A model generated the notes under the pieces. It was not told the DNA's origin. It saw only the letters and a list, made by a program, of their open reading frames with translations, and made no database searches. This document shows positions 51,401 through 57,788 of a stretch of 64,000 nucleotides of DNA, in pieces. Origin of the DNA: JACKFB01 sp041389525 (GTDB lineage Bacteria; Myxococcota_A; UBA9042; PHBI01; JACKFB01). Location: contig JAWKRR010000009.1 in the NCBI GenBank assembly GCA_041389525.1, forward strand, positions 62,001 through 126,000. The letters run 5' to 3'. The position numbers and the translations under genes are program-made. Numbering within the stretch: position 1 is the stretch's first letter; each line of letters begins with the position of its first letter.

Positions 51401-53036
51401 TGTCCACGTGCACGGTGCTGGACGCCGTGGTCGCGTTGCCCGCGTTGGACCACTTGATCGTGTGCGCGATCGTCCCGCCGGGGAGCACCGAGGTGCCGCT
51501 GGAGGTCACAGAGATCGCCAGATCCAGGGTCGGAGGCGCGATCTGAACGACGAAATCGCTGACCTCGCCCCCCTGCTCGCAGCCCTTTGAGCTGGCCGCG
51601 CCGTTCGCGGTCAGGCGAACCCGGGCGTATCGCGGACCCGCGGTCAGCGGGCCCGGGGGCGTAAAGGTCAGGGCGTTGCTGCCCGCGACGACCGGGGCCG
51701 CCGTGAGGATGCGGTCGCGCGGCTCATCGAAGCTGCCGTCGCTGTCGTAGTCGATCCAGGCGTCGATCTTGCCGATGCCCGAAGAGACGATGGTCACCGT
51801 CTCGGTCAGGAGCGGGTTGATGCCTGCGGGGAACGTGACGCCGTCGTCGACATCGGCGTCCGAGAGCGGGGCGAGCGCGCCGTCGCCGTCGGCCGTCACG
51901 CCCGCTCCCATGAAGAGCCCGTCGATGACGTGGCGCGCGCCGTCTTCCGCGAGGCGTGTGCCGTAAGTTACCGGAAGATCACCGAAGTCGAAGTCTATCG
52001 CGGGCCCGATGGGAGCGACCGCGATGCCGCCACCGAGGGCCGTGAACGGGTCGCCCGTGCCCAACGTGGTCGAGAAAATCGTGCCCGAGAACAGGTCGCG
52101 CTGGCCGCCGGCGATACGCGTAGTCAACACGCAGTTGCAGCCCAAGTCGGCGACCGCCATGACCTGAGGGCTGGCGGCAGGCGACAGGGAGATCCCCTTC
52201 GGCTCCACGAAGTTCACGCCGAAACCGACGCCGCCACCGGAGGTCAGGTATCGCTGGCCGTTGGACGGGTCCACCTCGAAGAGGGTGCCGGACCCGACGT
52301 CCATGACCCACAGGTTGCCGTTGGAGCGCGCCTCGAGCGCGATCGGGGTCGTGTAGAAGGTGGTCGGCGGCAGCGAGTTGTTGTCGCTGAGGACCGAGCG
52401 TGAGCCGTCAGGCGCGATCGCGAAGATCGTGGCCAGACCTGGGTCCGCCACGACCATGACGCCCGTGGAGAGGACGGTGACGCCGCGAGGATCGAGCATG
52501 GCGGTGCCTGAACCGACCGTGCCGCTGCTGACCACCGTGCGCGTGCCGTCGGCGAGCGCGACGCGCATCAACGATTTGTCGCCCGGGCAGGTCACCAGCA
52601 GGTTGGCGCCGTTGGTGTCGACCGTGAGATCCCAGGGCGCGCTCAGCGGCGGACCGGCGGCGGCGACTCCGGCCGCGCTGAAGATGGTGCGGTTCCCGGT
52701 GAAGCGGTCGACCGCCACGATGGCGTTGAGGCCCGCGTCGGCGACGTAGATCGTGGCGCCATCGAGAGAAAAGATGATCCCGGTCGGCGTCTGGAAGGCC
52801 GGACCGCTGCCGAACTTCCCGGACGGATCGGCCTTCGAGAAGGTCGTGCGGTCGCCATTGTTGCGTCTGACCAGGACCAGAGACTTGGCGCCCTGGTCGA
52901 CGACCACGATGTCGCGCACGTCGATGACGTTTACCGCGAAGGCAGGCAGCGCCAGGGAGAGGATGGCGATCGTCGCGAACAGCAGAATCTGAAGCAGGCG
53001 CAACGGGACGCGGGAGCTCTGAGGCGAGGTCAGCAC
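45498..53036 (-). CDS. Giant cell-surface repeat protein with MYXO-CTERM-like tail
   Basis: A 2512-residue exported protein. After the signal peptide (ILLFATIAILSLALPAFA) come: an NHL-type propeller (about 35-345; TPTGIIFSLDGATIYVADAG), a GEVED-like domain (to about 500; DFGDLPVTYGTRLAEDGARH), seven DUF11/CARDB repeats of about 115 residues each (500-1410), three Calx-beta domains (1430-1760), a cadherin-like segment (1765-1850; FTYTVSDGTNTSAPV), an Ig-type module near 2008-2095, Asp-rich thrombospondin-type-3 calcium repeats (2099-2458; DSDDDGILDADEAG, DADDDGAGDVCDDD), and a C-terminal GCASS-hydrophobic-RRRR tail like the MYXO-CTERM sorting signal. The GTG at 53036 follows GAAGGGGAA. It leads an apparent operon with the alcohol oxidase pair. 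Confidence 0.85.
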   Translation of the reverse strand: MLTSPQSSRVPLRLLQILLFATIAILSLALPAFAVNVIDVRDIVVVDQGAKSLVLVRRNNGDRTTFSKADPSGKFGSGPAFQTPTGIIFSLDGATIYVADAGLNAIVAVDRFTGNRTIFSAAGVAAAGPPLSAPWDLTVDTNGANLLVTCPGDKSLMRVALADGTRTVVSSGTVGSGTAMLDPRGVTVLSTGVMVVADPGLATIFAIAPDGSRSVLSDNNSLPPTTFYTTPIALEARSNGNLWVMDVGSGTLFEVDPSNGQRYLTSGGGVGFGVNFVEPKGISLSPAASPQVMAVADLGCNCVLTTRIAGGQRDLFSGTIFSTTLGTGDPFTALGGGIAVAPIGPAIDFDFGDLPVTYGTRLAEDGARHVIDGLFMGAGVTADGDGALAPLSDADVDDGVTFPAGINPLLTETVTIVSSGIGKIDAWIDYDSDGSFDEPRDRILTAAPVVAGSNALTFTPPGPLTAGPRYARVRLTANGAASSKGCEQGGEVSDFVVQIAPPTLDLAISVTSSGTSVLPGGTIAHTIKWSNAGNATTASSTVHVDIPAVATVDAAATAPEFICQPAVGGGLFCDLSAGVLAPGAQGSAVLALKVAAGIPAGIHDLVVPAQISGISGALAESTPADNAISITTAIDAAPDLRITAGDGAVTAVPGQTITYTLNIFQEGKQAATGVTALVLVPASTVFVATGSSPGWSCADGSGAATACLIEIGPMAIGAQVTRTFKAKVLAGVAAGVASTSLQASAADDSANGPDPTPLNNTAVEATPIDAAPDLFITALDGGAPAKAGQAIDYSIEYWNFGNQGAANVSILVQVPAHTTVDLAQSTAGFVCTPGAGGVSCSFALGSVPADSGSALTLSVDVAATLPAGVAGTTLVATIEDDGANGADPKPADNTSELVTTFDAAPDLVITLNSGGASVTPGAPFSTTVGWRNDGTQNAAGVALTVVLPSGSTFQAAASSPLWQCAGTLCGITVGALPAGASSSANIVITLPAKLAAGIHDIKVSAAIIDDGLNGDDEGPGNEDAELISLVDAAPDLVLMLPAGQAAVPGDVVAWTFTWLNSGNQTAANSKIEAVLPVAASFNATASTPGWSCAGSAPGSVCTFTLGPVGAGTTNTNTFALKLNPSVPAGLDSISVPVSFTDDGANGPDPHPTDNSGPLDVVLVALPDLAVTIEDGGLSIKAGQSFSWAIQISNHGTRDATGVELNLNVPTGATFNSAQSDAAISCGPGTAGAACVATFANLMVGSPKQVVFTADYPAAIPKGLESVKVVVAVADDLSNGVEPSLIDNLKQITTPVDAAPDLHVTIDDNAAVAEIGQPVEYVVAYGNQGDQDSANWAVHVLVPLNTVFLPGQSASFVCVPDNGPGSVCTLGGASLAAGSSDDVNFVVEVADPLLGGAVGLSVSASIEDDGAGGVDPTQADRASQDTTPIDTHPVVSVASASAPEDGGPATLVLSLSLPTGLPVVVPWQTTTTGTATVVDDFAAVSSSATFAPGSSSVELTIVVVDDALDEADETVVIELSGPTGATLGTSTGTLTIEDDDVAPGIGISDAMANEEDGTLVFDVTLDAPSGLDVSVAWQTVDGTALAGPDYLAASGTLEIAAGDTVGQISVTLLDDTVDEDDDETFTVELSAAVNVGAMLKGVGTGTIHDDDEPPPVSVADLTVSEAAGVAVVTISLSHSSGLPVTVDYATSDGTASSPADYTAKTGTVVIPAKTKVTTVEIAIVDDDLDESATAETFTFTLTAVDNGVLADAEAVVSITDDDATPVGEPDDFTLDEDAVLDALAPGVLVNDGDADGGTLSAAVASAPAVGTLALAANGGFTWTPPSNFNGPASFTYTVSDGTNTSAPVLVSIGVNAVNDAPVLSSAATLTLTAVAEDATDPPGDTVAAILASGGAAVVTDVDGDTEPGVAVTAVDAANGAWEWSTGDGAAWSPLTGVSETAALLLNGSARVRFVPAADFDGEASLTLRAWDRSAGASGDVAADASVNGGTSAFSTQSLAATVQVVPTNDPPVFIAPTPDGPLAATEGQVLAFQLAVADPDGPAPVFSVSPLPPGATLDAATGDFAWTPAWTDAGPHTLLLGATDGVNAIQREVQVEVTVIDDDADGVPDGLEAEVGLLSDTADSDGDTISDADEIGDFLDPTDTDEDSVIDALDTDSDDDGILDADEAGDDDLTTPPVDTDEDGTPDYRDTDSDDDGVEDAIDVCRLIEDPDQADLDEDGEGDLCDDDIDGDGLPNALEEALGLSPTNPDTDGDGIPDGEEVGDPDNPKDSDDDGIIDANDDDSDNDGIPDSVEVGDDDPGTPPVDTDKDGIPDYLDDDSDNDGVPDAVDLCRLVTGSGPDSDEDGQGDPCDDDDDGDGADDATDNCPGVANADQADADDDGAGDVCDDDDDNDGVPDATDGCPNLADAAQLDTDKDGMGDACDPDDDGDGVDDAADNCPLVANADQADSDTDGIGDACDTETPPVIVDGDVKLGGGCASSTSSPDLAALLALLLMLGLWQRRRRSTETAERA

Positions 53037-53221
53037 GGGTTCCCCTTCGAGCCGGACGGCAGCGCTAAATGCTGGTCGGGCGCGCGGCCACTCTAGCTGA
53101 TCCGGGCCGTGGAGATCGAGACGGCCTGCCTCATTCGGAGGATCGCGGTCGGTCGGCGGCGGCGCGAGGGGGCGCCCGCAGCTCGGGGCGCGTCAACCGG
53201 CCGGGGCGCGGACCGAATGAG

Positions 53222-54769
53222 TCAGGGGACGATCATCGGGTTACGGCCGACGCGAACCGAGTCGAATGTGTGCTCCCAGGGGCCGGGACAGGGCGGCGGC
53301 GTGCGCTCGGACTCGCAGCGCGCGATGGCGTCGCGCATGGCGCGGACGCGGCGCTCCTTGGTCGAGTGCGGATCCGCGGTCACCGAGGTCATCGTCAGGT
53401 ACGCATCCATCGCGCGGAGGGCGCGAGCGCGGTCTGTGTCCCGGTAGATCTCGGCCGTGCAATACGGGACGTCCGGGTCGCGGAGGTCGAGGGTCTCGGC
53501 GCGGGCGATGTAGTCCTTCGAGGCCTGCAGCTCGCCGAGATTGAAGGCGTTCATCGCGAGGTAGATGTAGAGGCGCGGCTCCTTCGGGAAGATCTCGACC
53601 AGGGGCAGCAGGTAGGCCTGTGAGGCGGCGTAGTCACGCTCGTAGTGCATGAGCACGCCCGCGAAGAACGCCGCCATGCGGTCCTCGGGCGCCTTGGCCA
53701 CGCGCTCAACCAGCCCGCGGAGCCGGGCCGGGCGCCCCTCGACCGCGATGTAGAAACTGAGCAGACGCTTGAGCAATCCGGGCGAGCGATCGCCACCGCG
53801 CAGGCGCTCCTCGAGGCGATGCAGCACCACGTCGCCGTCGCCGCGGGTGATCATGAAGGGCTCCTCGATCTCGGCGAGGCGCTCGTGCCCGGGGAAGCGC
53901 GCGAGGGCCGCCTCGGCGACGTCGCGCTGGAGCTGGGTCCGCCCAAGCACCGACCAGGACTCGCTCTCGACCCGGTACGCCTCGAAACAGCTCGGGTCCG
54001 CGCGACGGGCGGCCAGGGCGATGCGGCCCGCGGGCTCGTGCCGACCGATCCACTGGAGCGCGACCGCCATCGTGACCAGCCCGCAGGCGTTGCGGCCGTC
54101 CAGGGTCGCCGGCGCGACCGCGGCCGCCGTGTCCGCGCCCCGCACCAACAGCACGCGCAGCAGCGCCAAACTCAGCGGGTCGAGCCCTTCCCTGGCCGTA
54201 CCCTCGGTCATCCGAAACGCCTCTTGCCGACCGCCGGTCGCCAGCGTCAGCGGCATCAGCGTCGTCCACTCGCGGGCGCGGGTCTGCGGCCGCGTCAGCA
54301 TCACGTTCAGCAGCGCGCGAGCCTCGGTGCGCTCACCGACCTCGAGGTGGCGCCGCAGCTGGTCCAGGTCGGCCAAGAGCGTGGCGCGGGCGTCGGATTC
54401 GGCGGCGCCCGCAGGATCACGCCAGGGCAGCTCGAGCGTCCCGGCCGCACCGAACGCCGCGTCGAGCGCCGTCGCCGACGGGCAGCCCTCGCCGCGCACG
54501 CAGGCCAGCGCCGAGCCCACCGAGCGCCCGTCCGCGCAGGCCGCCGCGCTCGCGTGGACCAGCTCGAGGGTGCAGCCCCCGTCGCCGATGGGCACGCTCA
54601 CCCGATCGCCGTCGATGCGAATCGGCCCGGTGCGCAACCCCTGGAGCGCCTGCACCCACTTGCGCACGGTCGGCGCCGCCTCCACGCCGAGCACGGGCGC
54701 CGCCGCAGCCTCGACGGGCAGAGCCGTGGCCGCGATGATCGCCAGCAGCCATGGCAGCGCGGGTCGCAT
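53222..54769 (-). CDS. Secreted or periplasmic TPR protein
   Basis: A 515-residue protein with a signal peptide (LPWLLAIIAATALPVEAAAA) and an N-terminal non-repeat domain (VQALQGLRTGPIRIDGDRVS) up to about residue 135. TPR-like hairpins follow: LDQLRRHLEVGERTEARALL, VALQWIGRHEPAGRIALAAR, SWSVLGRTQLQRDVAEAALA, and LAMNAFNLGELQASKDYIAR near the end. The C-terminal CESERTPPPCPGPW has two Cys. The ATG at 54769 is preferred over TTG at 54805 because it begins the signal peptide. It lies downstream of the hybrid kinase on the same strand, 48 bp away, and may be co-transcribed. Function not known. Confidence 0.75.
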   Translation of the reverse strand: MRPALPWLLAIIAATALPVEAAAAPVLGVEAAPTVRKWVQALQGLRTGPIRIDGDRVSVPIGDGGCTLELVHASAAACADGRSVGSALACVRGEGCPSATALDAAFGAAGTLELPWRDPAGAAESDARATLLADLDQLRRHLEVGERTEARALLNVMLTRPQTRAREWTTLMPLTLATGGRQEAFRMTEGTAREGLDPLSLALLRVLLVRGADTAAAVAPATLDGRNACGLVTMAVALQWIGRHEPAGRIALAARRADPSCFEAYRVESESWSVLGRTQLQRDVAEAALARFPGHERLAEIEEPFMITRGDGDVVLHRLEERLRGGDRSPGLLKRLLSFYIAVEGRPARLRGLVERVAKAPEDRMAAFFAGVLMHYERDYAASQAYLLPLVEIFPKEPRLYIYLAMNAFNLGELQASKDYIARAETLDLRDPDVPYCTAEIYRDTDRARALRAMDAYLTMTSVTADPHSTKERRVRAMRDAIARCESERTPPPCPGPWEHTFDSVRVGRNPMIVP

Positions 54770-54817
54770 GGGGTCAACCTGCCGCCGGAAAGCCAGGGCT
54801 GTCAAGGCACGGCGCGA

Positions 54818-55259
54818 CTACGCGGACAGCACGCCCCGCACGGCGTCGACGAGCTGCTCGGAGGTGAAGGGCTTCGCGAGGAAGCCCCGGTCGCGGTCCT
54901 TGAGGCCGTGATGCCCGAGCACATCCCCCGGGTAGCCCGAGAGGTACAGCACGCGAAGCTCAGGCGAATCCGCCGCCATACGGCGCGCCAAGGCCGCCCC
55001 GCTCATCCCCGGCATCACGACGTCGGTCACCAGCAATCGCACCGCGCGGCCGTGCTCCACGAAGCGCGCCAAGGCCTCGTCTCCCTCGCGGGCCTCGACC
55101 ACCTCGAAGCCAGCCCGCTCGAGGATCTGCCGCGTCGCGCGCCGCACCTCGTCGTCGTCCTCGGTCAGCAACACCAGCCCTGTGGTGTCGGAGATGGTGC
55201 GGCGCTCGTGGGTTCCGCTCACCAGGCGAAGGCTTCCCCCGGCTTGGGGCAGGTAGATC
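54818..55259 (-). pseudogene. Receiver domain of a hybrid histidine kinase, separated by a frameshift
   Basis: The last 145 codons form a standard REC domain: GLVLLTEDDDEVRRATRQIL (acidic pocket), LLVTDVVMPGMSG (phospho-acceptor Asp), RVLYLSGYPG and FLAKPFTSEQLVDAV (Lys). Reading upstream, the frame continues as RIYLPQAGGSL, the usual end of a HATPase domain (GxGxxFRIYLP), but the kinase frame instead reads EFGSTCPKPGEAFAW and stops at 55219. Adding one base near 55260 (CCG to CCGG on the plus strand) joins both parts. The receiver therefore belongs to the kinase below. Confidence 0.8.
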
Positions 55260-57498
55260 CGAACTCCGCGCCCTGCCCTGGCGCGCTGCTGCACAAGATG
55301 TGGCCGCCGCTCTGGGCGATCACCCCGTGAACCGACGCCAGCCCAAGGCCGCTGCCCTTGCCCACGTCCTTGGTCGTGAAGAAGGGGTCGAAGACGTGGT
55401 CCAGCGTGTGGGCGTCCATGCCGCAGCCGGTGTCTCGGACCCGCAGCAGCAGCCAATTTCCGGGCGGTACGCTGGCGTGGGGGCCGGAGTCGGTCACGCG
55501 GATGACGATCGGCAGCGTCTCGATCGTGAACTCGCCGCCCGTGGGCATCGCGTCGCGGGCGTTGATGGCCAGATTGATGAGCACCTGCTCGAACTGCGAC
55601 ATGTCCATCATCACGCGCACCGGCTGCGTGGACAGCGAGAGTCGGACCGCCACCGACGAGCCCATCAGCTGCCGCAGCACGCCCTCCAGCGAGCCGATCA
55701 CCTCGTTCAGATCGACGACCGTGGGCTCCATGACCTGACGGCGTCCGAAGGCCAGGAGTTGGCGGGTCAGGTCGGCGGCGCGTTTGCCGGCGAATCGCAT
55801 CGACCGAATGGAGCTCGCGGAGTCCTCGTCGAGGCGGCCCTCCGCCAGCACGATGTCGGCGTTGGCCAAGATGACCGTCAGGAGGTTGTTGAAGTCGTGC
55901 GCCACGCCGGCCGACAGGCGGCCGAGGGCCTCGAGCTTCTGGGCCTGCCGAAGCCGCGACTCGAGGACCTCGCGCTCAGCCTCTGCGATGCGCCGCGCGC
56001 TGATGTCGCGCAGGATGACCTGCACGCCGTAGCGCCCGTCGGGACGCTCCACGCGATGGGGGTTGCCCTCGACGGGGAAGCTGGTCCCGTCGGGCCGGCG
56101 CACTTCGAGCTCGATGCGCGCGCTCGCCTCGCCGCCAAGCACCCGCTCGAACGCCGCGCTCGCCGCCGCACGCGAGGCCTCGTCCAGCACAGATAGCTCC
56201 CAGAACTTGGTGCCGATGAGGTCGGTCGTCGCCCGGCCGGCCAGACGCGCCACGGTCGGGTTGAGCAGCTCGATGCAGCCTTTCTCGTCCAGCATGACGA
56301 TGCCGTCCTGGCTGGAGCGCACCAGATCGGCGTAGCGCCGCTCACTCAGACGAAGCGACGCCTCGGCCCGCCACTGCGCCCGAGACGCTCCCATCGCGGC
56401 GGCGACGGCCTCGAGAAACGCAGCGTCTGCCTCGTCGAACGCGTCCACGTCCGTGCTGCCCACCACCAGCACGCCGTAGGGCTCGCCGCGACCGGCGACC
56501 AGCGCGCTGATGGACGCGCGGACGCCGCGACGGACCTGGCGCCGCGACGGGGCGAAGCGGGTCTCACGGCGCAGGTCCTCGCTGATGAGGTCGTGGCCGG
56601 CGCGGATGGTGTAGGCGGCCTGATGGGGCCGGTCGGCGGCGACCGACTCGGTCTCCGAGGCGTCGGCCGACCAGTCGGTCGAGGCGATGAGCGCGACGGA
56701 GCCGTCGAGGGAGTGAAACTCGAACATGTCGGCGATCGCCGCGCCGAGCGCCTCGCGCACCACTTGAACGCAGGTGACCCCCAGCGCGTGGGGCTCGATG
56801 CGGGCGAGCGCGCTCTGGCTCAGGCTGGTGAGCGCCTCTTGCCGCCGGGCGCGCCGCGCGAGGTTCGCCTGGCTCGCCCTCAACTCGCCGTTGAGTTGGC
56901 GCAGCCGCTGCTCGTCGGCCAGGGCGCGCCGCAGGGCGGATTGGAAGCCGCGAGAGGCCAAGGTGACCGCGACCCCCGTCAGGCAGAGCGTGATGACCAA
57001 GCCGAGCCAAGCGGCGACAGTGCTGGCGGCGAGGCCTGGCGCGCCGGGTAGCAGCTCGTGTCGCTCGAGCAGGACCAGGGCCGTGGCCCCGCTGACGCCG
57101 AGCGCAGTGAAGGCGATCGATCCCGCGGTCCCGAGCAGCAGGCCGCCGACGACCACGGCGAGCCCATACCCCAGCAGCGAGGGCGCGTGGATGCCCCCCG
57201 AGTCGACGGCGAGCAGGGTCACGGCGCCCCAGATCCCGAAGGCCAGAAGCGCGCTGGCGCGTTTGGGGACCCGGTGACGACCGAGGGCTGTCGCGGCCCC
57301 CAGCGACACGAAGTAGAGGGCGCCGGCGTAGGCGCGCCAGGGCTCTCCCGGCGCGGTCAGCGCGAGCAGCGCCGCGACCCCGAGCGCGGCGACCCCACAC
57401 AGGATCGACAGCAAGCCCAGGATACGAGCGATGCGAGCATCGTCGGACTCCGACAGCGTCGCCCGGACGGCCACGTCGTCGGTTTTGGCCTCGTTCAC
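55219..57498 (-). CDS. Hybrid sensor histidine kinase (kinase part), frameshifted before its receiver
   Basis: 759 residues as read. About six membrane helices form the input region (residues about 25-200; ILGLLSILCGVAALGVAALL). Then come a short coiled coil, a GAF domain (about 235-385; EPYGVLVVGSTDVDAFDEAD), a PAS domain (about 390-510; RYADLVRSSQDGIVMLDEKG), and a HisKA domain with RLSAGVAHDFNNLLTVILAN, His near residue 535. The HATPase domain has LINLAINARDAMP (N box), VRDTGCGMDAHTLDHVFDPF (G1, F box) and GKGSGLGLASVHG (G2). The GTG at 57498 is preceded by CAGGAGTGCGAC. The last 14 residues are out of frame because of a one-base loss near 55260. Signal and output are unknown; the cognate regulator may be the attached receiver. 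Confidence 0.88.
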   Translation of the reverse strand: MNEAKTDDVAVRATLSESDDARIARILGLLSILCGVAALGVAALLALTAPGEPWRAYAGALYFVSLGAATALGRHRVPKRASALLAFGIWGAVTLLAVDSGGIHAPSLLGYGLAVVVGGLLLGTAGSIAFTALGVSGATALVLLERHELLPGAPGLAASTVAAWLGLVITLCLTGVAVTLASRGFQSALRRALADEQRLRQLNGELRASQANLARRARRQEALTSLSQSALARIEPHALGVTCVQVVREALGAAIADMFEFHSLDGSVALIASTDWSADASETESVAADRPHQAAYTIRAGHDLISEDLRRETRFAPSRRQVRRGVRASISALVAGRGEPYGVLVVGSTDVDAFDEADAAFLEAVAAAMGASRAQWRAEASLRLSERRYADLVRSSQDGIVMLDEKGCIELLNPTVARLAGRATTDLIGTKFWELSVLDEASRAAASAAFERVLGGEASARIELEVRRPDGTSFPVEGNPHRVERPDGRYGVQVILRDISARRIAEAEREVLESRLRQAQKLEALGRLSAGVAHDFNNLLTVILANADIVLAEGRLDEDSASSIRSMRFAGKRAADLTRQLLAFGRRQVMEPTVVDLNEVIGSLEGVLRQLMGSSVAVRLSLSTQPVRVMMDMSQFEQVLINLAINARDAMPTGGEFTIETLPIVIRVTDSGPHASVPPGNWLLLRVRDTGCGMDAHTLDHVFDPFFTTKDVGKGSGLGLASVHGVIAQSGGHILCSSAPGQGAEFGSTCPKPGEAFAW

Positions 57499-57788
57499 GT
57501 CGCACTCCTGAGACGGACGAGGACGCCACACCGAGGTCCCCCCGGCCCCGGTGATACTCCCCGTTTCCTCAGTTTAGCACGACTGAATCGCGCCACGCGA
57601 CGGTGAACTTTGGGGGCCGCCGCGGGCTGTCCGAGGCCGCGGTCCGGGAGCGCGACGGCTGGCGGGTCTGCGGCGGGTGGTGCATAGATGGGGCCGGCCC
57701 TCCCGACCGACGGGCGCCGCGGCGGGGAGGCCCCCGATTCGCCTCGCCCCCCTCGCCTCAGCGCCACGTGGGACCCGTCGAAACCCCA

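Noticed and set aside
45483..51590. Long plus-strand frames of 840 and 1164 codons opposite the giant surface protein
   Set aside because: They are antisense shadows of the Asp- and Val-rich repeats and contain no recognisable domain.
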